Shown one piece after another: positions 35,087 through 45,939 of a stretch of DNA of 64,000 nucleotides; position 1 is the first letter of the stretch, and every line of letters starts with the position of its first letter. A program made the translations under genes and the position numbers. This DNA comes from Carya illinoinensis (Eukaryota; Streptophyta; Magnoliopsida; Fagales; Juglandaceae), in NCBI RefSeq assembly GCF_018687715.1, contig NC_056758.1, positions 22,982,501 to 23,046,500 of the forward strand. Reading direction: 5' to 3'. Under the pieces are notes generated by a model that saw only the letters and a program-made list of their open reading frames with translations, was not told the origin of the DNA and did no database searches.

Positions 35087-36772
35087 TCATACTACCTCTG
35101 GTTCTTTTTCAACTTCATCCTTCTCTGCTGCATCTTTAGGCGTAGGAGCAACTACCTTTGTGTCTATGGTCATCTCAGGTCGGGGAACTTCCTTCCCACT
35201 TCTCAAAGTAAGAACAGCTTTCGCTGTCTCAATAACGTCTCCTGAGACATTATGCACTTGATGCTGTTGTTGTCTGTATACTTGAGGATTAGGCTGAGGC
35301 TGTGCTGGAAATTTCCCTTTCTCTAGGGTGCTCAAGGTTGTGCTCATCTTATTAATAGTGCCACGCAACTCATTTATGGCCTGAGTGTTCTGATTATTTG
35401 TGGTGGCTTGAATCTGCATGAATTGTTGAAGTGTATTGGCCATCTAAGCCATACTGTCATCTAGAGTCTTCTTTGCAGATGATGAAGGCTGAGAACTTTG
35501 TACAGCTACATGAGGCTGAAATCCAGGAGGAGCTACATGAGGATAACTCTGAGGATTCTGATATGATGGATACTGATGCTGAGGAGCACCCTGATGGAAT
35601 GGCTGCTGCTGAGGTGGTGGGGACCGACCAGGCTGATCATTTCTCCATGAGAAATTTGGGTGATTCCTCCACCCCAGATTATATGTGTTGGAGAAAGGCT
35701 GATTCTGTGCTCTATTGACCCAGTTAGCAGATTGCATCGGCACAGACCCACTTTCTTGAAATACTGGCATTATCGGGCAGTCTTGGGTCTTATGGGTTGA
35801 ATAAGCACATATAGAACATGCCTATACTACTTTCATAGCCTTCACTTTTTCCATTTCCATGACCTCCAGTCTTCTAGTCAATGCAGTTATTCGGGCCTGA
35901 ACATCAGTGTCTCCCTTAAGCTCATACCTACCCCCTCTAGAAATAGCCCTCAGTGGCTATGCTGTTAATGGAACTCGATCAGTACGAGTGTTCCACTGTT
36001 GTGCGCTCTCAGCAAGGTAGTCAAAAAATGATAGTGCTTCATCAGGTTCCTTGCTAAAGAACTCCCCATTGCACATTGTCTGAACAAACTGCTTGCATTC
36101 TGGAGTGAGACCAGTGTAAAAATAGCTTACCAGCCTCCAAGATTCAAAACGATGATGTGGAAAGATGTTCATCAAATCCTTAAATTTTTCCCAACTGGCC
36201 TGAAAGGTCTCATCAGGTCTCTGATTGAACTGGCTGATTTGCTCTTGCAAAAACTGAGTTCTCTAAAAAGGAAAATTTTTTTGTAAGAATTCACGCTGCA
36301 TATCAGACCAACTAGAAATAGAATTGGGTCTCAAAGAGTTAAACCAAATCTTCGCTTTATCCTTTAAAGAGAAAGGAAATAAACGAAGTCTAATGAATTC
36401 ATCAGTAACAGCCCTAGTGATAAAAGTAGCACACACCAACTCAAAATCTGTCAAGTGCTGGTAAGGACTCTCAGAATCCATCCTGTGGAACTGAGGTATC
36501 ACTGACATCATGCCATGCTTAATAGAGAAATTAGGTGCATTTTCTGGTAAAACAATGCATAAAGGTGTAGTAGTACGAGTGGGTTGCAAATAGTCCTTAA
36601 GAGTGCGTGGTGCAGGTGCAGCCATGTTTTCTGATTCAATTTCAATTTCGTCACCTGGCTCACTCAAAGAAAAGACAGACGAGCTATCTATATCCAAGCT
36701 GTGTATACTACTACTCTCAACACTCGATGTGACTCTAAGCAACCTATTTGAAGTGTCTCTTACCCACGACAT
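35087..36772 (-). pseudogene. Gypsy-2 gag
   Basis: Starts MSWVRDTSNRLLRV. The gag core follows: LKDYLQPTRTTTPLCIVLPE, FHRMDSESPYQHLTDFELVC, LRLFPFSLKDKAKIWFNSLR, then FQASWEKFKDLMNIFPHH, QTMCNGEFFSKEPDEALSFF; later a glutamine/proline-rich part and SKEV-type LTLRSGKEV. All pieces share one frame but are separated by stops at 36263, 35957, about 35822, 35444 (TAG) and 35087 (TGA). Confidence 0.9.
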
Positions 36773-36893
36773 GAAACATCAATCTAAGATGGTAGAGATG
36801 AGTGGTTGATGCAAATAAGATGAGTAACCGGAGATAATATGGTAGAGAAAAATAAAATAAAATAACAAGTTTAAATTTAAGTTAGACAACTTT

Positions 36894-36911
36894 TCCCCGG
36901 CAACGGCGCCA
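36894..36911 (-). promoter_or_regulatory. Gypsy-2 primer binding site
   Basis: In sense TGGCGCCGTTGCCGGGGA, six bases from the 5' LTR. This site is typical of Athila and related plant Gypsy lineages (aspartate-tRNA type). Confidence 0.95.
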
Positions 36912-36917
36912 AAAACT

Positions 36918-39030
36918 TGACTCACTCAAAAATGAGTAGCACTAATGCTATCCCAAGTGCAGGAGGATGTCGTGTAATAATTAGGAATAAATTCCTAGAT
37001 CGTCTCCTCAGGGAAAGTTACTTAAAATTAAACTCGTTGAAAAATGTGAAAAACTTCACAAAGAGAAAACAAGAGGATGATATGTGCAATCGATGGAAGA
37101 GATTACTAGTCATGGACTAGATCCATGTTTTTAGATTTTGATTGTCGGATTGGAATGTAAATGACTAATAGATTAAATTCAGAAATTACTAAATTAAGAA
37201 TTAAACTAAATTAGAAATTAATTGACAAAACATGCACTGAAAATTGAAAATGCCTAAAACCAAGATTCTAGAATTCGTCTTTGTATTTAAATCACAAATT
37301 CTCAAAATAACACATAACAATCGTAATCACTATTAAATGAAAGCCTAAAGAAACAATAAAAATAAATAACATGAAATAAGAAAACAACAAATAAATTACC
37401 CAATTAAAACAAAAACAAAAGCTCTCTCCTTCACTTTCTGAAAAAATATAATTCAAACCAACTAAATCTCCTCTAGAAAAAATAAATATAAACCGACTCA
37501 CTTCACTTTACGAATGAAAAGCTCAATTCCCTCTACTCCCATGTATCATGTTTCAGAAAAAATCAAAAACAAAAACTCTCAACCGAATCCTTCTTGCAAT
37601 AAATTAAGGTAGCACACTTAATGAAAACTTCTAAAAACAATTATTTTGTTTCATGAAACCAACTAGCACACTTGATGAAAAATTAAGGTATTATACTTAA
37701 TGAAATAAAATTCTAGAACAATTCTAAATACACTTAATAAAAATTCTAAAACAACAAAGCATTGAAGCCAAAAGGAAAAACAAAACTGCCGAACACAAGA
37801 AGAAGCCAACTCTTTCAAGAACATAACAAAGAAATAACAAAGAAGCAAGTTCTCCCTCTCAATCGGACTGCACCCCTTATTTAAAGAGCCAATCCACCGA
37901 CTTCAATGATGTCCAATTCGGTGGAAAGCTTCAATCATGCCTCTTCATCTCTCATCTATTCAATCAAGCACCGATTTGTTCTTCACTCAATTCCAGCACA
38001 ACATACTTTAATTCCAGCACATCATGCACTCCCCGACTGCACATGTTTCTCTATATTCTCTTCTCATTGCCATAGACATTGACCAAGCTTGCATGTGTCT
38101 TTCTTTTCATGCTTTCCATTTTCCTTTTTCGGTGGTGTTAATTGTTGACTACATCACATGCAGCTCTCCATCTTCCTTCATTTCGGCTACCTCTTAATTT
38201 CAGCTCTTTTTTCTACACATGTTTTCTTCATTCTTTATACATGTCAAGCTTCAAAGAATTTCCACCGATTTCTCCTTTCTCATCTTATTCAATTGGTTTC
38301 TCAATTCAAACCAAGCACCTTTTACTTTTATTTTTATTTTTCTCTTCCAGCCCCACATGTCTCTTGTATTCACACCTCTAGAAAATTCAAACCAACTTCA
38401 GCATTGGCAACCAACCGACACCTCTCTTTTAGGTAAGTGGACTAGAGTTTTGTGGAGGAACTTTGTTGGCCGGCAAGTGGGGCTTGGGTTTAATGATGTG
38501 TAGGTGAGTGGAGGTAAGCTAAAAGGGACCATGTGAGTGATGGGTAGGTGCCGAATTGTTAAAGAAAAAGGCAAGATGAGTAGGGCTGGTTCTTGCTGAG
38601 AGGTTTCCGAGTGGATGGGAATAAAGAAATGGAAAAGCTTGCTTTTTGGCCTTTTGGAAAAAGAATTGTCTAAGCATCCCTTTGAGGTGGCGGTTTAGGG
38701 TCATCCTAGGTTGATGGGCAATGGGATGGATGGTTAGGATTTATGGATGAAGGGATCCATTGGTGAGATGGTAGCTAGCCGAAATGACTAAGGGCAAATT
38801 AGCTAATGAAAAGGCAAATTGACCACTTTTTAGGTGGTGGCTATGTTTGAGGGAAATGAGGGATGGGTTTAAATGAACATGATGTGGGGTGATTGGTGTG
38901 GCCATGTATGAAGTTAGATGGAGTTGGGAGTGTGAATGGAAGAGGTGGTGGGGAAAGGGATCACTTCTCATTAATGATTATCATGCACATCACAATTGAC
39001 TTTCCTCCCCACACCAAATGGCTTAGTGCG
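36918..39030 (-). repeat. Gypsy-2 5' LTR, left part
   Basis: Collinear with 27389-29550 of the 3' LTR. It breaks at TTAGTGCG (39023-39030), the left copy of the hAT duplication. Confidence 0.94.
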
Positions 39031-39180
39031 TAAGACTGTTCATACGGATAACCGGGTGTCTGGTTATGGGTTTCAGCCCGGATCAAATCCGGGTCGAAAC
39101 CCGCATTTTTAAAACCGGCCCAATCTGAGCCGGTTATGGGTTTTGCACTCGGGTACCGGATTTAAACCCCGGTACCCGGT

Positions 39181-39336
39181 TTTTATATAAAAAAAAAAAT
39201 CCGTCTCTCATTCTTATCTCTCTACTCCTCTCTCTCTCTCTCTCGTCCGAGCCGAACGTAACCCTAGCATTCTCCTTCAAGTTTCGCCGCCGTTTATCTC
39301 CCTCGCCGCCGTCGCTGCCGGACTTTAGATCGGTAG

Positions 39337-39374
<38 letters not shown>

Positions 39375-39420
39375 CGACCGACCAAACAAAGAATGTAGAT
39401 CTGCTTTTTTTGTTAAACGT
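39181..39420 (+). promoter_or_regulatory. Promoter/5'-leader-like segment inside the hAT element
   Basis: A TATATAAAA box (39185-39193) lies upstream of CT microsatellites (39229-39246, 39337-39371) and a GCCGCC-rich leader (39290-39320), followed by T-rich sequence that could be a first intron. It resembles a plant gene promoter and 5' leader, either captured or belonging to the lost transposase gene. Confidence 0.45.
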
Positions 39421-39869
39421 GGGGGTTTTTTTTTTTCTTGTTTTTTAGATCTGCTATTACATTAGATCTGCATGTATCCTTACTTTTTTATGGGTTTTAT
39501 GGGGTCAAATCTGTGCTAGCCATTTCTGTTCAAGTTCGATCTGCTCTATGTTTAAGTATGTGTTGTTTTTCTTTCTTGGTTCTGTAGCATTTGTGCTGTC
39601 TGTGAGGGAGAGAAACAGAGAAATATACCTTTTGTAAAAAATGTAATGTATTTTTGGGATTTTCATTTGGCTTTCTATTTTTGGGTTTAAATTTCCACTC
39701 ATAAGGTTGTATTTTTAATTTGTTAAATTAGAAGAATATACGGAGAGTCGGCAGTGAAGATGGGTTTGGGATTACTGCGAGATTCGCCCACTAATGGGGT
39801 TTTCTTTGATTCTCTAAGTGAATGTATGTGAATCATTCAGTATTTTGGTTAGTGTTCCTAAAGCAAGTA

Positions 39870-40480
39870 AGTGATAGCATTCAACTTTGTCATTTCCAGC
39901 AAGAAGATCAAATTCATTCTTTGTGGTGGTTGTGCTCCACTATTAATCAGATCTGGGCTTCTTGGTCAAGTAATATTTTTCAGTTGTTACATGTTGCTAC
40001 TCGGTTTGATGTGATGTTAAGGAATTTAATGGAAGTCACATCTTTTCTTATTATTGCTTGGGGAGTTTAGAAATATAGAAATCTTTGCTTATTTAAGAAT
40101 ACAACATGTTCACCACAACAAGTTATTGATAAATTGTATGGAGTATGTGAGAAGTTTTAATTTTATTAACCATTCTCAGGCTGTTGTGAGGATAAAGAAG
40201 GAGCGGGGGGGGGGGGGGGGGACTCCTTATTTCGGGAGCTTGACTTTGTTGGTGTTGGGGCAATTCTAAGAGATGAAAAGGGTATTGTTTTGTTGGTTTT
40301 AAGTAAGAAGGAAATGTGGGTCTTTAGTGTGGATGACATAAAAACTTTAGCTGCTTTGAGAGGTTTGCAAATGACTTTACAGTTGGGCTATTCTGGTTTA
40401 CTATTGGAAGATGATTCTTTGCTTTTTATTGAAGTTATAAAGTCTCGGAAACCTACTACTATTGAAGTTTACTATTGGGC
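39870..40480 (+). pseudogene. Captured zf-RVT / RVT_3 RNase-H-like gene fragment in hAT
   Basis: Decayed coding sequence in more than one frame. First part: QEDQIHSLWWLCSTINQIW, matching the E..H.LW.C....W motif that ends the zf-RVT domain of plant LINE and LINE-derived proteins; then a W..RN-type linker (IIAWGV ... QQVIDKLYGVCEKF). Second part after a 17-G run (40205-40221): GVGAILRDEKGIVLLVLSKK ... LAALRGLQMTLQLGYSGLLLEDDSLL, an RVT_3-type RNase H core with its Asp. Stops and the G run make it non-functional. The source could be a LINE C-terminus or a host RNase-H-like gene. Confidence 0.6.
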
Positions 40481-41030
40481 TATTCTTTGCTTTACAGTTG
40501 TGTTTGTCATAACTTTGGCAGAGAAAATGGGTTGGACCTGGTTGGTATATGGCTCGTTTTTTGGCTTAAATCTGGTCAATCTTCTTGTTCAATGGCTTAA
40601 GTTTTATATCACTGTTGTTTCTTATATTTTTTTTTACTTGTAATGTCATTATCTTTTGTTCTTGTAGGACATGTCATTCCATTTTTGGCCTGGACACTTT
40701 CTTTATCTTTACTATTATTATTATTGTTGTTGTTGTTGTTAGTATTATTACTATTATTTTTGCCTGGAACTTTTAACTTTTAGATAAGTCCAGTCCATAT
40801 GGGTGGGGAAGTTGGAGCATATACTATAGTCAACAAATTGGACTTGGAGACCGAAAGTGATGGTTATATATCTCTTATGTTTAAGTAGTGGAGTATACAT
40901 ATAAGTGTTAATGGGGTGGGTGAAAATAGACCCATCGCAGAAGATCCAAATGGAGCAGTGAAGAAGGAGATCTGGATCTGGCAGAGTATTGCAAAAGCTC
41001 TTCTGATTGAACTGATGATATGATACAATG
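40481..41030 (+). other. hAT interior, 3' of the captured fragment
   Basis: AT-rich with a microsatellite of ATT/TTG units at 40705-40760. Frames here are short and unrecognised. It may be an untranslated 3' part of the captured gene. Confidence 0.4.
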
Positions 41031-41490
41031 GCTTGTAATTTTGTATTTTGAAATGTAATTAAATACCAAATAATGTAATATGAAGTGGGTTATAAATATT
41101 GAACTTCTATTTTTTAGATGCATTTACTTAAAAAGATAAATCAGTTTTCTATATAAAAAAAAAAATGTTTTTCAAATGTGATAGAATATAGGCTTTAGAT
41201 TAAAACAAAAATGCTTTACAAGAACATCTTTTTCTGGAAAAAAATTTCATGGTATATAGCCCTTGTAGTGTTTAAAAGGAAAAAAAAAAAAAAAAAAAGA
41301 AAAAAAAAACGGGTGAAGGCCGGAACCCAGATTCCCGGGTTATAAAAAACCGGATTCATCTGGGTTTCGGCCCGGGTCATAACCGGGGTAGATCCGGTCC
41401 GGAACCCAGTCCGGATTTGTAATCCGGGTTCCAGGCCGGGTATACCCGGATACCCGGTCCGAAACCCGGATGAACAACCCTATTAGTGCG

Positions 41491-42112
41491 TGCCTTTCCT
41501 CTTGAAAATGCAATTCTATTGTCCAAAAGAATTAATACAATGGGTCCATATGTTTCCCACCATTTCATCTTTTGTCAATAGAAAATATCAATGTCCCCAC
41601 ATGTTGCTTAGTCTTGAAGTGAAAGTGCTTTCCTCCCCACGTATTGCTAATCTTGAAGTGAAACTTTGAGAGGTGGTGGATGATTGATGAGAGTGACTTG
41701 AGTTGAGTTGGTGGGATGAAGTGCATACGACACTCTTCAATCTAGAGGTGGTCAACAATTCAATATATCTTTCCATGCCATGTGTATAGGACCTACAAGT
41801 CAAAATTCATTGTTTTGAGTCATGCATGCGTTAATGACTTCCAACCTATTCAAAAAGTTTAACATATGGATCACACACAAAATTTATCTCATACCAAGCT
41901 TTCTAAATAAAATATGCATATGAATAAACATTATCCAATTAAATCTCAAGTTATAAAATTAAGCATAAACTCATGCTATTAATCAATTTAAATCACAACT
42001 TGTATTTATTCTTATTAACCATTTTTCCATTTAAAACCAATAATAATGTCATGATGAATTTAAAATACATTGGTTTTAAATAGCTAAAATATGCAATATC
42101 TCAGCTCAATCA
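41491..42112 (-). repeat. Gypsy-2 5' LTR, right part
   Basis: Matches 29551-30172 almost base for base and ends GCTCAATCA at 42112, followed by the TTGGT duplication. Confidence 0.94.
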
Positions 42113-42117
42113 TTGGT

Positions 42118-43411
42118 GCGTAGAGCGATCCTCGGTTTCGCGCCCGGCGTGTTCGTAGCCAAGCATCCTCTAGCCCCCGCTCCCGTCGTCGCCCAGCGAC
42201 AACCCAGGGGACGTCACTCAGTGTATTACGCTCCCGAGTGACCAGAGGAGCTCCACCGGAATAATACCCTATCCCGGCTTGGGGTCGTGATACACACGCA
42301 CCCGAAAATCCACTTACGCCAATAAAACAGGATTTTCTCAAATTAAATAAAACGCATGCGCATGCACCATGTAAATGCGATTTCAATGCATAAAACGATC
42401 AACCAACCATAAATCAATAAAACAAGCAACTCCGTCCTCCATCCATCCGACCCCCGAGCTCCTCGAACTCAGTCCGGAATCAGCCAACCAACAACAAATA
42501 ATTATTGAATGCGCAAAATATATTTAAATCTAAAAGTAGGGTTTGGAAAATACTTATAGCGCTATATGGTATTTTTAGAAAGCTCGCAGCGTTGCAAACG
42601 GCGGAAGAAAAGCAACGTAACAGTGAAATTTCACTGTGACCGTGGGTTATAAAATACCCACTTTTGAACGGGGACGAACCATGGCTTGGGATTGATAGGG
42701 AAGGGTCTAAGGATGTTTATGAAGCTAAGGGACGTGGAGTTTGGCCGTGGGTGGCGGCGAAAACGGCGGAGGAAGGGCTTAAACGCCCAGAACGGAAACT
42801 AGCTCGTGGGAGCTGTTTCGGCGACTGTTAGAGGCTGGAAATGGGTGGGTTAGGACAGCAAGGAGTCGGTGATGAAGTGGTGAAGAGGTGGTGGCCAGAG
42901 GTGGAGCGACGGCGGCAGATCGAAGCAAAAACCGTGTGGCTTGATGGGCTTTTTTCGGCTAAACGGCAGCACGGTTGGGGATGAAACTTGGTGGGGTGGT
43001 TCATGGGAGGGAGGGGAAGAAAATGGTCTAGGCAGTTGGCGTGATTGGAGTGAAGGAGAGGAGAGAGAGAGAGAGAGTGCGCGCGGGAGAGAGAACCGGG
43101 GAGGAGAGAAAAGAAAGAAAAAAGAAAGAAAGAAAAAGGAAAAATAAGAAAAAAGCGAAAGAAGAAAAAAAAAGAAAAGAGAAAAAGAAAAGATGAGGGG
43201 AAGAAAATGAGGTCCAGTCCTCACTCCAGAAACCAAAACAGATCTGCCGAAAACGACATTAAAAACCTTAAAACGATTAAATAAATAAAACACAACATCA
43301 AATAAATTAAAAATCAATTAAAATACATTAATTTAAAATAAATAAACCAATATATTAATTAAATTAAAAACAACCATTCAGTGAAAATACACGTAAAAGC
43401 GGGTCATCACA
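42118..43411 (-). repeat. Gypsy-1 5' LTR, right part
   Basis: Continues the LTR broken at 27388 and matches 20265-21561 of the 3' LTR, including the CAGTGAAATTTCACTG palindrome at 42621-42636. It ends GGGTCATCACA, followed by CTATT. Confidence 0.92.
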
Positions 43412-45496
43412 CTATTAATTCACCAAATTCTTGTTATGACATAATTATCGAACCTTTTAAACCTTGAAAAATTAATTGGGCCAAAAAAACTTGATAACAT
43501 CCCAAAACCTGACCAAACCCCCTTTAAACCCCAAATTGAAGCCCAATTGGTTGAGGCCAAACAAGGCCCACGAATTTGGCCACCTTGGCAAAGATTCTTG
43601 AAGAAGCTTCCTCCCCCACATGGCAGACCATCTAGTACCCTTGGCTACATCCAATAGTGCCTTGATGTGAAAGAGAAATCCACCTCATCAACCTACATAC
43701 CTTATAGCTTCTGTAGGCAATCCTTTGCCTCTCACTATCCTCCACTTTATGTGACATAGCCACCTCCAATAAAGGGTCATTCAAGCCCATATCTTCCCCC
43801 CTCTAGAAGTCTAAAGTCATGCAAGACACATTTCTTTCCCTTTCATTACTTCTTCACTCCATTCTTAGATAGAAACCCAAAAGAGCTCTCTCGGGGCAAT
43901 TTTCTAGGTTTTTTTTCATGGAGATTTTGACCCTTTGTAAGTATTTTCACACGATGAATCATTCATAAAAGTTGTTTTTCTTTGAGTATAGTTTCTGTAA
44001 ATATATTATTCGTCTCATTCCATGATCATTTTGGTTGGTCAAAAGTATTTTTAACTAGGGTAAGGTCATTCTGGGCGTGAAACTTGAGAGTATGTTATGT
44101 TTTGAAATTTTTGACCAAACTAATGGACATATCTTGGTCTGAAAATTTTATGGAGTGTTGCTCGCATGTGTTTATGAGTGTTCATTGAGGTTTTTTGGCA
44201 TGAATAAAGCTTTAATGATAGATTTTCTTAGAATTAGAAACTTGAATATTTCTTGGTTTGATCTTACTCTAAAGGCTTTTTTATTTCTATATGATGATCC
44301 TAAGTCTCTTATTTTCATATTAGGATGTTATTTTGAAGATATTTAGTATTAGTTTCAAAGATATAATTTTTCTATGCAAGAGAATTTTGGTTAGGCTTAA
44401 GATTTGATGTTTTTGGGTTAGATCTATGTTTTATTGATTTTTATACATGTGATTTTAAGTTTGATGGTTGGATCTTCTTTAGGACACATTTTTAAACCAT
44501 GTGATGTTTTAGTTTGAAGATCTCATCTTTTTAAGCCATGAATCAACAGATTGACCAATGCTAGTTAAGAAAAAAGTTTCTGTTTTTGGACTAAGTGTAA
44601 AACCAAAAACTCCAAGTGTTATTTTGTGATTTTTGGTTTGATGGTTGGATCTTCTTTAGGAAACATTTTTAAACCACGTGATGTTTTAGTTTGAAGATCT
44701 CATCTTTTTAGGCCATGGATCAAGAGATTGACCATTGCTAGTTAAGAAAAAAGTTTCTGTTTTTGGACTAAGTGTAGAACCAAAAAGTCCAAATGTTATT
44801 TTGTGATTTTTGGTGATTTTAATTGATAATTTAAAGCATGGTTAAACTTAAGATGATGTTATGAATTTGTTAGAAGTAATATTTGATTTTTGAAATTCTT
44901 GGGGATATTTTGATTTAGGGTCAAAGCTTGAGATTCAAAGGGTTTGCTATTTGTTAAGAAGTTTGGATCTTTTTACAAAAAGTTTGGTGTTGATGATTAG
45001 CTTTTTCTAAATGGATGTTTTAAGTATGGCTCTAAACCTAGGATAGGAAGATCTTTGTTGCAAAATTTTGGTTTAAGCATGAGTTTTGAAGTTGGAAGGA
45101 ATTGCAACAAAAATCAAGAGAAATGACCTATGGATGTTTCATTCATAATGTGTTTTTCATAGTTATGATTTGTTTTAAATCTTTCTGAATTGATATTTGT
45201 GTTTAGGACAAAATTTACATTCCTAATGTAAATTTTGGAAATTTTTATAGTTAAAATGTGAAATCCTTAAGTAAAGGGTAAAATGGTCATTTTACTCTAA
45301 GTTAGCTTTTTTTCATGCTTTTAATTGTTAGTGATTAAATTTATAATTTTTAGAATCACTATTTTCAGTTCCTCATATTTCACGCTTTATTCTTGTAAAA
45401 CGCAACGATCGAGATAAGTTAGCACTTAACTTACTATCAGTTTACTATGTATGTGTAATGGGTAAGGAAACTACAATTTATATATGTATGTTACCA
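43412..45496 (+). mobile_element. LTR-like repeat, right part
   Basis: Resumes the sequence broken at 19531. No gene. AT-rich; it holds a 177-bp tandem duplication (44461-44637 and 44638-44814). The segment 45360-45490 (AAACGCAACGATCGAG...) looks like the U5-like end of a long LTR. It is cut at 45497 by the LINE. Confidence 0.45.
44461..44814. repeat. 177-bp tandem duplication
   Basis: Two units starting TTGATGGTTGGATC at 44461 and 44638, differing at only a handful of positions. A local duplication within the LTR-like repeat. Confidence 0.9.
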
Positions 45497-45939
45497 TTTT
45501 TTTTTTTTTTTGAGGAAATCATCAATACCCTGTTGATATCAAAGAACAAAGGAGGAAAACAAGATTACAAAATTGGACTGACGCCCAATTCAACCACATC
45601 CTCAGCCAGCTCAAGGGATTTCTTGGCTAGACAGTGAGCAACATTGTTGCCACTTCTTCTTACAAAACTCACCATACACTTATCAAAATTAGACAACAAT
45701 ATTCTAATGTCCTGTAAGACCATACCCACACTATCCCATCTTTCAGTGTGTTTTTGAAGGCTATGGATTACAGTCTAAGAGTCACCTTCCACTATAATTG
45801 ATTGCCACCCTCTTTCCTTTGCCAATACCACTGCATGAAGGCCACCAAGAGCTTTAGCTAAGAGGGGATCCAATACACCAACTGATGACAGCTTCTTTGT
45901 TGCCACAATGGAGCCCTTATGATTCCGAGCCACCAGACC
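45497..45939 (-). mobile_element. LINE (L1-type) 3' end with poly-A and RNase H C-terminus
   Basis: Fifteen T at 45497-45511 are the poly-A tail of a minus-strand LINE. ORF2 ends with TAA at 45565-45567. The encoded end of an RVT_3-type RNase H reads ...VARNHKGSIVATKKLSSVG, SIIVEGDS (Asp), and RRSGNNVAHCLAKKSLELA. A TAG at 45775-45777 follows the GDS motif. The domain continues on the other side of Gypsy-3 (52781-53000): removing 45940-52775 and one AGACC rejoins DLNAANNRTGFGL with VARNHKG. Confidence 0.9.

Larger units (their letters stand above)
39031..41482 (+). mobile_element. hAT-type DNA transposon, non-autonomous, carrying a gene fragment
   Basis: 2452 bp between perfect 8-bp duplications TTAGTGCG (39023-39030, 41483-41490), the hallmark of hAT. 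The ends are imperfect inverted repeats: TAAGACTGTTCATACGG on the left against TAGGGTTGTTCATCCGG (reverse complement of the right), 13 of 17 matching. Both subterminal regions (39045-39180, 41310-41475) are crowded with ACCCGG/CCGGGT words, as expected for transposase binding sites. There is no hAT transposase (no dimerisation-domain or zinc-BED motif). The undisturbed 3' LTR of Gypsy-2 shows the empty site. Strand is arbitrary, given by the captured fragment. Confidence 0.9.
27389..42112 (-). mobile_element. Gypsy-2: Athila-type retrotransposon
   Basis: Minus-strand element with ~2.75-kb LTRs (3' LTR 27389-30172; 5' LTR 36918-39030 plus 41491-42112). It has the TGGCGCCGTTGCCGGGGA primer site typical of Athila and related elements, gag, protease with an LDLGSS active site, RT, RNase H and integrase. 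There is no third frame between integrase and the 3' LTR, although many Athila elements carry an extra ORF there. The two LTRs are very alike apart from a hAT insertion and small deletions in the 5' LTR. Stops and a frameshift disable gag-pol. Confidence 0.95.
19532..43411 (-). mobile_element. Gypsy-1: Tekay/Del-type chromovirus with nested insertions
   Basis: Perfect 5-bp duplication CTATT at 19527-19531 and 43412-43416. On the minus strand the order is 5' LTR (26644-27388 plus 42118-43411), primer site, gag, protease, RT, RNase H, integrase, chromodomain, polypurine tract, 3' LTR (19532-21561). Excluding the Athila element inserted in its 5' LTR (27389-42112, duplication TCGGT/TTGGT), it is about 9.15 kb. 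Coding parts carry at least five stops and three frameshifts. The C-terminal chromodomain and methionine-tRNA primer site place it with the Tekay/Del chromoviruses. Confidence 0.95.

Noticed and set aside
41277..41309. Poly-A stretch in the hAT element as the tail of a retrocopy
   Set aside because: It is mixed with G, sits next to the subterminal motif block and has no matching duplication; simple slippage is as likely.
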